Source: Lachnotalea sp. AF33-28
GTDB lineage: Bacteria > Bacillota > Clostridia > Lachnospirales > Lachnospiraceae
Reading direction: 5' to 3'
NCBI RefSeq assembly: GCF_003477885.1
Contig: NZ_QUEE01000013.1
Coordinates: 62,001-126,000, forward strand
Length of the DNA: 64,000 nucleotides
Made by a program: the position numbers and the translations under genes. The first letter of the stretch is position 1, and every line of letters begins with the position of its first letter. The notes beneath the pieces were generated by a model. The model was not told where the DNA came from. It searched no databases and saw nothing but the letters and a program-made list of their open reading frames with translations. Below are positions 50,053 through 58,035 of the stretch, piece after piece.

Positions 50053-51543
50053 ATGGAAGATCTGTTATACAAAAGCACGAGAGGCGATCAAACTTTAGTA
50101 ACCGCATCTTTGGCAATCCTTCGGGGGCTTGCCGGGGACGGAGGCCTGTTTGTACCGGAGAGGATTCCGAAACTGGAAGCGGATATGGACACATTAAAGG
50201 GCATGAGCTATCAGGAAACGGCCTATGAGGTGATGAAGCTGTTCTTAACCGATTATACGGAAGAAGAGCTGAAATACTGTATCAGCCATGCATATGACGA
50301 TAAATTTGATGATGAGGATATCGCTGTTCTGCATGAAGCCGGAAACGCTTGTTATCTGGAGCTGTTCCATGGCTCCACCATCGCGTTTAAGGATATGGCG
50401 CTCTCCATACTGCCGTATCTAATGACCACTTCGGCGAAGAAGAACGGCGTTGACAATGAGATCGTCATTCTTACCGCAACCAGCGGTGATACCGGCAAGG
50501 CGGCGCTGGCTGGCTTTGCCGATGTGCCGGGAACCCGGATTATCGTATTTTATCCCAAAGACGGCGTGAGCCCGATCCAGAAACAGCAGATGGTGACGCA
50601 AAAGGGGGCCAATACATATGTGGTGGGCATCGACGGCAATTTCGATGATGCGCAGAACGGTGTGAAGGAGATCTTTAACGATAAGGCCCTGGCAGAGGAA
50701 CTGTCCGTTTCAGGATTTCAGTTTTCATCTGCCAATTCGATCAATATCGGCCGGCTGGTGCCGCAGATCGTTTATTATGTTTACGCCTATGCCAGGCTCT
50801 TAAAGGACGGCGCCATCAAAGAGGGAGATCCGATCAACGTAACGGTTCCCACGGGCAATTTCGGAAACATACTGGCTGCCTATTATGCCAAAAATATGGG
50901 TGTGCCCATACACAAGCTGATCTGCGCATCCAATGAAAATAAAGTGCTGTATGATTTCTTCTCCACCGGAGCCTATGACAGGAACAGAGAGTTCAAACTG
51001 ACAAGTTCCCCGTCCATGGATATTTTGATCTCCAGCAATCTGGAACGGCTGATCTACCGTCTCTGCGGTGATGATGCTGTTAAAAATGCCGCGTTTATGA
51101 AGGCGCTTTCCGCAAACGGCCAGTATGAGATTACGGCGGAGATGAGAAAAGGCCTGGAAGACTTTTACGGAAACTTTGCGGATGAAGAAGAAACTGCCCG
51201 CAGCATCCGGACGCTCTATGAAGAATGCGGATATATCATAGACACCCATACCGCTGTGGCGAGGATGGTATATGAGAAATACAGGCAGGATACCCAGGAT
51301 ACGGCAAAGACCGTGATCGCATCCACCGCGAGTCCTTATAAGTTTACGCGCAGCGTGCTGGCCGCCATTGATTCCAAGTATGGATCAGAGGACGATTTTG
51401 AACTGGTCGAAGTGTTAAGCAGGCTGTCGGGGGTTCCTGTGCCGGAGGCTGTCCGGCAGTTAAGGACCGCACCTGTCCTGCATGACCGGATTTGTGCAAG
51501 GGACAAAATGAAAGACATTGTACAGGAGATCCTGGGGCTTTGA
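50053..51543 (+). CDS. thrC: Threonine synthase
   Basis: The 496-residue PLP enzyme converts O-phosphohomoserine to threonine. The N-terminal lead-in GDGGLFVPERIP, the cofactor lysine in GSTIAFKDMAL, and the phosphate-binding ATSGDTGKAALAGF are all present. Length fits the long fungal/enterobacterial-type threonine synthase. AAGGGG precedes; ATG 50053 has better spacing than ATG 50044. It is a single-gene transcript with its own promoter and terminator. Confidence 0.95.
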   Translation: MEDLLYKSTRGDQTLVTASLAILRGLAGDGGLFVPERIPKLEADMDTLKGMSYQETAYEVMKLFLTDYTEEELKYCISHAYDDKFDDEDIAVLHEAGNACYLELFHGSTIAFKDMALSILPYLMTTSAKKNGVDNEIVILTATSGDTGKAALAGFADVPGTRIIVFYPKDGVSPIQKQQMVTQKGANTYVVGIDGNFDDAQNGVKEIFNDKALAEELSVSGFQFSSANSINIGRLVPQIVYYVYAYARLLKDGAIKEGDPINVTVPTGNFGNILAAYYAKNMGVPIHKLICASNENKVLYDFFSTGAYDRNREFKLTSSPSMDILISSNLERLIYRLCGDDAVKNAAFMKALSANGQYEITAEMRKGLEDFYGNFADEEETARSIRTLYEECGYIIDTHTAVARMVYEKYRQDTQDTAKTVIASTASPYKFTRSVLAAIDSKYGSEDDFELVEVLSRLSGVPVPEAVRQLRTAPVLHDRICARDKMKDIVQEILGL

Positions 51544-51563
51544 GGCAAGCCCCGGGATTTTTT
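51534..51563 (+). terminator. Terminator overlapping the thrC stop codon
   Basis: GGGGCTT (51534-51540) / AAGCCCC (51547-51553), followed by GGGATTTTTT. The stem includes the last codons of thrC. Confidence 0.65.
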
Positions 51564-51564
51564 C

Positions 51565-51693
51565 ATTCAATAGGAAAATACGACCTATTGAACAAAAAAC
51601 GCTCCGCGTAGGATCGCACTGCGGCGGGAAGGTATTATGTCGCCAAGGCGACCCGCCGCAGGCGGAGAATCCCGCGAGCGGGATTCTTTTTTA
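51565..51693 (+). repeat. Terminator-like dispersed repeat, copy E (most complete)
   Basis: Order: hairpin TCAATAGG/CCTATTGA (51567-51591), core GCTCCGCGTAGGATCG then CACTGCGGCGGGAAGG, complementary CCCGCCGCAGGCGGAG, and a final terminator hairpin GAATCCCGC/GCGGGATTC with a T run. Confidence 0.7.
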
Positions 51694-51704
51694 TCATGTT
51701 TTGC

Positions 51705-51750
51705 TTGACAAATAAATAGTTCGGAGATAGAATAAAAATATAGTTCGGAG
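51705..51750 (+). promoter_or_regulatory. marR promoter with two repeated operator motifs
   Basis: TTGACA (51705-51710) and TAGAAT (51728-51733) have a 17-base spacer. ATAGTTCGGAG occurs inside the spacer (51716-51726) and again after the -10 box (51740-51750), 24 bases apart. The ATAGTTCG core recurs before the first arsA-like gene, so both are probably bound by the MarR protein. Confidence 0.65.
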
Positions 51751-51779
51751 TAAGAAGTAATTGAAAGGGGTGTGGATTC

Positions 51780-52277
51780 ATGCAGGAAAGCATGTCCTCC
51801 ATAGAATCCCTGTTGTTCACTTATATCGATAAATGTAAGTTTCTGTTTTTCCCTGATCAGTGGAATAATGTGTTTCTGGATTATTCCAAAAACGAGATAT
51901 TTGCACTGCTGCTTATTTACCGCAGGGGACATGTCAATATGACAGAAGTTGCTGATTACATGTCCGTGCCGCTCAACACCGCCACAGGGGTGATCGGCCG
52001 TCTGGAGAAGAAGGGGCTGGTGATCCGTGAGCGCAATTCTTTTGATAAAAGAGTTGTGACGATCAGCCTGACAGAGACCGGAAGAGAGTTTATGATACGG
52101 GAGATGACGGAGCTGTCCGGGTATTATCAGCAGATCATGAATATCCTGACAAAAGAGGAGCGCAGGATCGCGCTTCAGATCATCGATAAGGTGTTTGGCG
52201 TGCTGGAACAGGATGCCGGCAGAGAGCAGGATATTCGGCATGAGGAAAAGAAAGTGAAACGGATTATCGTGGAATGA
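51780..52277 (+). CDS. MarR family transcriptional regulator
   Basis: The 165-residue protein has the MarR winged helix domain: ILLIYRRGHVNMTEVADYMSVPLNTATGVIGRLEKKGLV-like sequence from residue 42 and a wing DKRVVTISLTETGREF. N- and C-terminal helices form the dimer. ATG 51780 follows GAAAGGGGTG. Repeated operator motifs in its promoter suggest autoregulation, and similar motifs precede the arsA-like pair downstream. The inducer is unknown. Confidence 0.9.
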   Translation: MQESMSSIESLLFTYIDKCKFLFFPDQWNNVFLDYSKNEIFALLLIYRRGHVNMTEVADYMSVPLNTATGVIGRLEKKGLVIRERNSFDKRVVTISLTETGREFMIREMTELSGYYQQIMNILTKEERRIALQIIDKVFGVLEQDAGREQDIRHEEKKVKRIIVE

Positions 52278-52280
52278 GAA

Positions 52281-52306
52281 GGAATCCCGCCTGCGGGATT
52301 CTTTTT
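52281..52306 (+). terminator. Terminator after marR
   Basis: GAATCCCGC/GCGGGATTC around a CT loop, followed by TTTTTC. The stem matches the last hairpin of repeat copy E. Confidence 0.75.
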
Positions 52307-52328
52307 CAAACAAATACTTCGGACAAAG

Positions 52329-52351
52329 AACTATTCGAAAGAAGAATAGTT
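52329..52351. promoter_or_regulatory. Inverted-repeat operator before the arsA-like operon
   Basis: AACTATTC (52329-52336) and GAATAGTT (52344-52351) form a perfect inverted repeat with a seven-base gap. The right half continues as ATAGTTCG, the core seen twice in the marR promoter. Confidence 0.6.
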
Positions 52352-52415
52352 CGAAACATGAACTTGAAAGGACAGAATGTAAATCGCGCAGAAAACGGCG
52401 CAGAAAAGAGGCAGT

Positions 52416-53597
52416 ATGGACAGAATGATTATATTCACCGGTAAAGGAGGCGTGGGGAAATCCACTGTGGCTGCGGCCCATGCCAGAAAAGCCGCGGCTA
52501 AGGGGATGAAGACGCTGATTGTCAGCACGGATATGGCGCATAATCTCTGTGATCTTTTCGAACAGGAGCTGGGGAGAGAACCTAAGGAGACAGCCCCCAA
52601 TCTGTATGCTCTGGAGATAGATCCGGACTATGAGATGAACCGGCACTATGGGAGCATCATGAATGCCGTAAAAAACCTGGTGACCGGCACGGCATCACAG
52701 AATCTGGAGGCATTTGACGATCTGGCTATGTTCCCGGGAATTGAAGAACTGTTTTCCCTGATCCGTATCCAGGAGATTTACAGGGGCGGGGAATATGAGA
52801 TGATCATCGTGGACTGCGCGCCCACCGGGGAGACGCTTTCCCTCCTGAAGTTTCCGGAGCTTCTGTCGTGGTATATGGAAAAGCTGTTTCCTCTGGGTAA
52901 AGTGGCGATGAAGGTGCTGCGTCCGGTTTCACGCCAGTTATTTAAGCTGGAGCTGCCGGATGCGCAGGCAATGAACGATATTGAGCGGTTGTATCTGAAG
53001 CTGGCTGAATTAGAGAGCCTGCTGAAGGACCGGGATATCTGCAGCATACGCCTGGTCGCCATGCCGGAGAAAATGGTGGTGGAGGAGACCAAGCGCAGTT
53101 ATATGTATCTGAATCTTTACAATTTCAATGTGGATGGCCTCTATATCAACCGGGTGCTTCTGGAAGATTTGGGAAATGATTTTTTTGATGAATGGATACG
53201 GCTTCAGTCGGATTATATAAAGGAGCTGGAAAGTGTATTTGCAGAGATGCCGGTTTGCCGTATACCGTGGTATGACCTGGATTTAAACGGAACGGAAGGC
53301 CTGGACCGGATTGCCGGTGACTGTCTGACGGATGATGAACTGTTTGAAGTCAGATGCAGCGCCTCCAATGAAGTATTTGAGAAGACAAAGGAGGGATATG
53401 TCCTCACAGTCTGTCTGCCATGTGCGAAAAAAGAGGAAATTGAGCTGTATCAGTCAAAAAGCGATATGATTCTGCGCATAGGCAATTTTAAACGCAGTAT
53501 ACCGCTGCCGGACACACTGGCGCGCTGCCAGGTGGATTCGGCCAGGCTGGAAAATGGGCGGCTGGCCATAGGGTTTAGCAGGAATTGGGCACAATGA
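52416..53597 (+). CDS. ArsA/Get3-like ATPase 1 with alpha-crystallin-like tail
   Basis: The 393-residue ATPase has the deviant Walker A GKGGVGKST (residues 9-17), switch I STDMAHNLCDLF and switch II DCAPTGETLSLLKFPE of the ArsA/Get3 family. About 75 C-terminal residues (YVLTVCLPCAKKEEIELYQ on) look like the ArsA_HSP20 alpha-crystallin domain found in Get3d-type proteins. No arsenic genes (arsB, arsD, arsR) are nearby, so arsenite pumping is unlikely; membrane-protein or cofactor targeting is an inference. ATG 52416 follows AAAAGAGGCAG. Confidence 0.85.
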   Translation: MDRMIIFTGKGGVGKSTVAAAHARKAAAKGMKTLIVSTDMAHNLCDLFEQELGREPKETAPNLYALEIDPDYEMNRHYGSIMNAVKNLVTGTASQNLEAFDDLAMFPGIEELFSLIRIQEIYRGGEYEMIIVDCAPTGETLSLLKFPELLSWYMEKLFPLGKVAMKVLRPVSRQLFKLELPDAQAMNDIERLYLKLAELESLLKDRDICSIRLVAMPEKMVVEETKRSYMYLNLYNFNVDGLYINRVLLEDLGNDFFDEWIRLQSDYIKELESVFAEMPVCRIPWYDLDLNGTEGLDRIAGDCLTDDELFEVRCSASNEVFEKTKEGYVLTVCLPCAKKEEIELYQSKSDMILRIGNFKRSIPLPDTLARCQVDSARLENGRLAIGFSRNWAQ

Positions 53598-53668
53598 CGG
53601 TAAAGCCGGCCTGTGGGTCAAAGAGACTGCGTGCAGTGATCGGAGGATTCGGCGGGACAGGAGGTAAG

Positions 53669-53929
53669 ATGAATCAGCGTTTTTTGATAAAGATGATCCG
53701 GGCAAAGGCCTTGGAATATGAGGCTTTAAAGGAACTGATGCCGGAGGGTATGAAAAGCACATTGGAAAAGACGGAAAAAGAGCTTGCGGATGTGGTTTGG
53801 CATTGCATATGGGACACCGGCAGACAAGAGCGGGAAAGGACGGGCAGCACATCCGGCACAGCGGACAGCAAAACAGAAGCAAGGCAGGAAGAAAAGAGGA
53901 CGCATACCAGGAAAGTGGATATAATGTAA
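53669..53929 (+). CDS. Small hypothetical protein between two ArsA-like genes
   Basis: The 86-residue product has a helical N-terminal half (FLIKMIRAKALEYEALKEL, then TLEKTEKELADVVWHCIWDTG) and a hydrophilic tail rich in Arg, Glu, Thr and Ser. ATG 53669 follows AGGAGGT (53659-53665), a strong site, so it is probably real; the longer frame to 53585 has none. I do not recognise a family. Its place between two ArsA-like genes suggests it binds one or both ATPases or links them. Confidence 0.65.
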   Translation: MNQRFLIKMIRAKALEYEALKELMPEGMKSTLEKTEKELADVVWHCIWDTGRQERERTGSTSGTADSKTEARQEEKRTHTRKVDIM

Positions 53930-53975
53930 CCGCCCGGTATCGGAGGCACCGAAAACGGTGCGGATTGGAGCATAT

Positions 53976-55151
53976 ATGAGAGTGATATTATATACGGGAA
54001 AGGGTGGAGTAGGCAAGACCAGCGTTGCAGCGGCCACAGCCTGCCGCATTGCGGAGGAAGGAAAAACGGTGCTGATCGCCAGCACGGACCAGGCCCACAG
54101 TCTGGGAGATTCCTTTGACATGAAGCTGGCCGCAGAGCCCGTTCATGTGGCGGAACGCCTGTATGCGATGGAGATCGATGCGGTGGAGGAAAATGAGAAG
54201 GCCTGGGGAAATCTCCGGGATTATTTAAAACGCCTGCTCACGGCAAAATCAGAGGATGGCCTGGAAGCGGAAGAACTGCTGGTATTTCCCGGTTTTGAAG
54301 AACTGTTTTCGCTGTTGAAGATCAAAGAAATTTATGAGGAAAACCGGTATGATGTGTTGATTGTGGACTGCGCGCCCACGGGTGAAACCATGTCGCTGCT
54401 GAAATTTCCGGAAATGCTCGGATGGTGGATGGAGCATCTGTTCGGCATCAAACGCGCCGCGGTTAAGGTGGCAGGACCGTTGGTGGAAAAGACAACGGGG
54501 ATTCCCATGCCAGGAGAGGAAACCTTCAATGAAGTGGAAAACCTCTATGGGAGACTGGGAGAGCTGCGCCGGCTTTTGTGCAGGAAAGAGGAAGTCAGCG
54601 TCCGCATTGTGACCACTCCTGAAAGAATTGTTGTAAAAGAAGCCAAACGGAATTTTTCGTACCTCCATCTGTATGATTATAATGTGGACGCGGTGATTGT
54701 TAATAAAATATATCCGCAGGCCTCGCTGGATGGCTATTTCAACCGCTGGATGGAATGCCAGCGGGAGAGCCTGAAGGATATACACGGCAGCTTTGGAGAA
54801 ATTCCGGTATTTCATCTGGAGTACATGAAGTCAGAGCTTCGAACGTTGAATAAACTGAAAGATGCTGCGAAACAGCTGTATGCCAATACGGATCCGTCCG
54901 CTATCCTGTTTCAGGACACGGTCTTCGCACTGCGCAGGGAAGAGGATAGATACTGCCTGTATGTTACACTGCCCTTTGCCAGCAGGCAGGAGTTTGAACT
55001 GGAGCAGAGGGGGGATGAACTGCATATATCCGTAAAAAACCAGCACCGCAATCTGATGCTTCCTAAAAAGCTGCAGAACAGAGAGATTGAGAGCGCAAAA
55101 TACGAGGAAGGCTGTTTGAAAATCCTGTTTTCTGAAATGGCGCCGGACTGA
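53976..55151 (+). CDS. ArsA/Get3-like ATPase 2 with alpha-crystallin-like tail
   Basis: This 391-residue paralogue of the protein encoded at 52416 has GKGGVGKTS near residue 8, STDQAHSLGDSF, DCAPTGETMSLLKFPE and a C-terminal alpha-crystallin-like region (YCLYVTLPFASRQEFEL, then EGCLKILFSEM). Conserved features in both copies suggest they work as a heterodimer or an alternating pair. ATG 53976 follows TTGGAGC. It ends a MarR-controlled group of ATPase 1, the small protein and ATPase 2. Confidence 0.85.
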   Translation: MRVILYTGKGGVGKTSVAAATACRIAEEGKTVLIASTDQAHSLGDSFDMKLAAEPVHVAERLYAMEIDAVEENEKAWGNLRDYLKRLLTAKSEDGLEAEELLVFPGFEELFSLLKIKEIYEENRYDVLIVDCAPTGETMSLLKFPEMLGWWMEHLFGIKRAAVKVAGPLVEKTTGIPMPGEETFNEVENLYGRLGELRRLLCRKEEVSVRIVTTPERIVVKEAKRNFSYLHLYDYNVDAVIVNKIYPQASLDGYFNRWMECQRESLKDIHGSFGEIPVFHLEYMKSELRTLNKLKDAAKQLYANTDPSAILFQDTVFALRREEDRYCLYVTLPFASRQEFELEQRGDELHISVKNQHRNLMLPKKLQNREIESAKYEEGCLKILFSEMAPD

Positions 55152-55244
55152 TCGGAGGCAAAACGACGTGATGTTAAAAAAACGTAATACTTTGCAATAA
55201 TTCTGTAAGAAAGTGGTAAACATATTGACCCAAAACTATGCTAT

Positions 55245-55360
55245 TATATTAAACATAGTGTGACTAGTCCGCTTCCCGAGACATACACCAGCAAGAGGAA
55301 CGGATGCACGTAACCTGGCAAATGACAAAGCGGCAGAACGGCCGCTCCATGTTTAATATA
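55245..55360 (+). other. Structured leader of the lipoprotein gene
   Basis: A perfect 12-bp closing stem, TATATTAAACAT (55245-55256) and ATGTTTAATATA (55349-55360), encloses 92 bases containing GCGGC/GCCGC and other short pairings. It ends 20 bases before the lipoprotein ATG. It matches no riboswitch I know. A 26-codon ORF runs through its 3' half. Confidence 0.55.
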
Positions 55361-55384
55361 GAGTATAAGGGTGTTAATCCATGA
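55304..55384 (+). CDS. Possible 26-residue leader peptide coupled to the lipoprotein gene
   Basis: ATG 55304, preceded by AGAGGAA, opens a frame MHVTWQMTKRQNGRSMFNIE and six more residues that ends at TGA 55382-55384, overlapping the ATG of the lipoprotein gene at 55381 (ATGA). Such an overlap suggests translational coupling. Coding status is unproven. Confidence 0.35.
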   Translation: MHVTWQMTKRQNGRSMFNIEYKGVNP

Positions 55385-56454
55385 AATATAGAAAATTGAA
55401 TAGAGTATCACTTGCGTTGCCGCTTTGTGTGGCTGTTTTGTCGTTATCTGCATGCGGGGCAGAAACCGGACAGCCAAATGACTTTAGCACCGGGGAAAGC
55501 CAGACGCTTCAGGTCAGTAACCATGGGACACAGGCAGCGGTGCCGGAATTTGACTATGAAGATGCGGATGGCATGTTAAGCGCTTCAGATTTTCGCGGCT
55601 TTCTCGGGCAGGAGATGAAAGACGGCGAGGTTGGAATCGATCGGATCGCAGGTTTGCTGGACTATTACGGGGAGTCCTATTTCGCATACCGTTTAAAGGC
55701 TCAGTCCGAGATCAATGACGGCGTACTGTTTTATGATGAAGCCTATTGTTATACCGGCGCTTACACAGGGACGGACGGAGGAGAGATCCGTTACGAAGTG
55801 GTCACGCTGAGTTATGCAGAGGGGTTCTGTTTCCTTTTTACGGACGATGGAGGCTGGCAGCTGCGGGATGTGATTTTCTGCGGAAAGCTGGATGCAGTGG
55901 ACCGGGCTGTGGAACTGGTGAAGATGCCGGGACTTTCGGAAGATTTTCTCAAGATAACCAGTGTGGTCGGAGAAGGAACGGGCATCTATACCTGCGAGGA
56001 GATGTGGTATCATATCAACAGCAATAAGACAGTCCTGTCCTATGTGAGCGAAGACATGGACAGCGGCGATATGTCCGGCCTCATCTATGATATGACGGGC
56101 GTATATACTTTCACAGAAGAAGATGAAAACCAGGTGCTGAACCTGGAGTTTTCCTGTACCTATTACGGAGCCCCGGAAGAGGGTTCAGATGCATATCCTG
56201 TTGTGCTTAAACAGACGGTGCCTGTAAAGTATCTGTGGGACGATACGGCGAAAATTTTTATCTTAAGAGAGAATCCCTGCCACTGGATGCTGCTGAAGTA
56301 TTCCGATACCTTTGCCGGGCAGTCTCCCCATATGTCCGCGGCGGATACGCTGGCCGTTTTCTATGACCTGATTCAGGAGATGCAGAGTAACGGAAGCGCT
56401 GTACAAAAATCCTGGGCAGAGGATCTGAAGCGCCTGGCGGCAGGAATCTATTAA
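55381..56454 (+). CDS. Lipoprotein of unknown function
   Basis: The 357-residue product has a lipoprotein signal peptide with lipobox LSAC (Cys about residue 25), then a secreted domain without a family I recognise; the middle is rich in Tyr, Asp and Gly (YTGAYTGTDGGEIRYEVVTL). It has its own structured leader and lies between the ArsA-like operon and recA. The upstream 26-codon frame ends on its ATG. A weak AAGGG site precedes the start. Confidence 0.75.
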   Translation: MKYRKLNRVSLALPLCVAVLSLSACGAETGQPNDFSTGESQTLQVSNHGTQAAVPEFDYEDADGMLSASDFRGFLGQEMKDGEVGIDRIAGLLDYYGESYFAYRLKAQSEINDGVLFYDEAYCYTGAYTGTDGGEIRYEVVTLSYAEGFCFLFTDDGGWQLRDVIFCGKLDAVDRAVELVKMPGLSEDFLKITSVVGEGTGIYTCEEMWYHINSNKTVLSYVSEDMDSGDMSGLIYDMTGVYTFTEEDENQVLNLEFSCTYYGAPEEGSDAYPVVLKQTVPVKYLWDDTAKIFILRENPCHWMLLKYSDTFAGQSPHMSAADTLAVFYDLIQEMQSNGSAVQKSWAEDLKRLAAGIY

Positions 56455-56479
56455 GAGATATGCATATATAACAGGGCAG

Positions 56480-56570
56480 CGCGCTTCACGGAGCGAGAGC
56501 GTGTCTTAATGAGGCGCATGCTCTCGCCTGTCATGTGCGGGAAGTTTACGGCTGCTGTGACAGCAATGCT
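56480..56570 (+). repeat. Half copy of the large palindromic element
   Basis: GCGCGCTTCACGGAGCGAGA and the following bases match the right half of the element at 40507, through GTGCGGGAAGTTTACGGC. There is no paired left arm. Confidence 0.65.
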
Positions 56571-56744
56571 GTGGGCGCTGCCTGGATGCCGTAAACGAAA
56601 ATCCTTCTTGTGCAAGCGCTGCCTGTATGCTATAATAGGCATGTCTGGCAGAACAGCTTATCTACTTTCAACGGTCATTTATTTAAAGCAGCAATTCTTA
56701 ATTTCCCGATTTACAAACCCCCTTTTGACGATTAGAAATTCCTG

Positions 56745-56799
56745 TTGACATTTCCCTTATTCAATAGTACTATATAACATATAAACGAACATTTGTTCA
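56745..56799 (+). promoter_or_regulatory. recA promoter with LexA (SOS) box
   Basis: TTGACA (56745-56750) and TACTAT (56768-56773) have a 17-base spacer. The SOS box CGAACATTTGTTCA (56786-56799) lies just past the start site, in the Gram-positive CGAAC-N4-GTTC form. Confidence 0.85.
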
Positions 56800-56819
56800 C
56801 GATGCATGGAGGAAAGGTT

Positions 56820-57860
56820 ATGGTAAAAGAAGAAAAACTGAAAGCACTGGATGCTGCATTATCACAGATAGAGAAAGCATATGGCAAAGGTTCTGTCATG
56901 AAGCTGGGGGATTCCGGCGCCAATATGAATATAGAGACTGTTCCCACCGGTTCTCTAAGCCTGGACATCGCTCTGGGACTGGGAGGCGTTCCCAGGGGAA
57001 GAATTGTGGAGATCTACGGTCCTGAGTCCAGCGGTAAGACAACCGTGGCCCTGCACATGGTAGCGGAGGTGCAGAAACGGGACGGCATTGCCGGGTTCAT
57101 CGATGCCGAGCATGCTCTGGACCCGGTATACGCTAAGAACATCGGGGTGGATATTGACAATTTATACATATCTCAGCCGGACAACGGTGAGCAGGCCCTG
57201 GAGATCGCGGAGACCATGGTCCGTTCCGGAGCTGTGGATATCGTGATCATTGACTCCGTCGCGGCGCTTGTGCCCAAGGCCGAGATTGACGGCGAGATGG
57301 GAGATTCCCATGTGGGTCTCCAGGCGAGGCTTATGTCTCAGGCGTTAAGAAAACTGACTGCTATCGTCAGCAAGTCCAACTGTACCATTATTTTTATCAA
57401 TCAGCTGCGTGAAAAGGTCGGAGTTATGTTCGGCAATCCGGAGACCACCACCGGCGGCCGTGCGCTGAAGTTCTATTCCTCCATCCGTCTGGATGTTCGC
57501 AGGATTGAGGCATTAAAGCAGGGCGGAGAAATCATCGGCAACCGGACCAGGATCAAGGTTGTGAAGAACAAAATCGCGCCGCCCTTCAAGGAGGCCGAGT
57601 TTGATATCATGTTTGGAAAGGGGATTTCCAAGGAAGGGGATATCCTGGACCTGGCGGCTAAGGAAAATATCGTGGAAAAGAGCGGCGCATGGTATGCGTA
57701 CAATAAAGAAAAGATTGGACAGGGCCGTGAAAATGCAAAGCTGTACCTGCGCGACAACCCGGAACTGATGGCGGAGATTGAGCGCAAGGTGCGCGACCAG
57801 TACGGGCTCCCCAACGATCCGGCCATCGCGGCCCCCGTTTCAGCGGAAGAAAGTAAGTAA
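56820..57860 (+). CDS. recA: RecA recombinase
   Basis: The 346-residue RecA carries out homologous strand exchange and triggers LexA self-cleavage. Walker A GPESSGKTT is at residues 67-75; IVIIDSVAALVPKAEIDGEM and the loop GVMFGNPETTTGGRALKFYSS are highly conserved. ATG 56820 follows GGAGGAAAGG. A LexA box in its promoter indicates SOS control. Confidence 0.98.
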   Translation: MVKEEKLKALDAALSQIEKAYGKGSVMKLGDSGANMNIETVPTGSLSLDIALGLGGVPRGRIVEIYGPESSGKTTVALHMVAEVQKRDGIAGFIDAEHALDPVYAKNIGVDIDNLYISQPDNGEQALEIAETMVRSGAVDIVIIDSVAALVPKAEIDGEMGDSHVGLQARLMSQALRKLTAIVSKSNCTIIFINQLREKVGVMFGNPETTTGGRALKFYSSIRLDVRRIEALKQGGEIIGNRTRIKVVKNKIAPPFKEAEFDIMFGKGISKEGDILDLAAKENIVEKSGAWYAYNKEKIGQGRENAKLYLRDNPELMAEIERKVRDQYGLPNDPAIAAPVSAEESK

Positions 57861-57887
57861 AAACATATCATGGGAGACATGTTTTTT
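57860..57887 (+). terminator. Weak terminator after recA
   Basis: AAAACAT (57860-57866) / ATGTTTT (57879-57885), followed by TT. The stem overlaps the stop codon and is AT-rich. Confidence 0.4.
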
Positions 57888-57951
57888 CATGGAAACGTGA
57901 GCTCTCATGAAAAATTTATTGCTCTTCCGGTGCAGATATGGAAGGACGTAC

Positions 57952-57980
57952 TTGACACAGACCTCAAAACAGTTTAAAAT
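57952..57980 (+). promoter_or_regulatory. Promoter of rny
   Basis: TTGACA (57952-57957) and TAAAAT (57975-57980) have a 17-base spacer. Confidence 0.7.
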
Positions 57981-58017
57981 TTAAGTGTTGTGGATTTTGA
58001 ACAATGAAAATTAAATA

Positions 58018-58030
58018 AGGAGGTGCTCCT
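58018..58030 (+). promoter_or_regulatory. Ribosome site of rny inside a short hairpin
   Basis: AGGAG-GTG-CTCCT is a perfect 5-bp inverted repeat that contains the ribosome site itself. Pairing would block initiation, so it may limit translation; the loop is only three bases, so the effect is uncertain. Confidence 0.4.
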
Positions 58031-58035
58031 GTGCC

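Noticed and set aside
52416..55151. Arsenic resistance operon
   Set aside because: No arsB, arsC, arsD or ArsR-type gene is present, and the regulator is MarR; the ATPases fit Get3-like proteins better.
55245..55360. c-di-GMP or guanidine riboswitch
   Set aside because: GGCAAA and ACGG tracts occur but not in the required stem context of either class.
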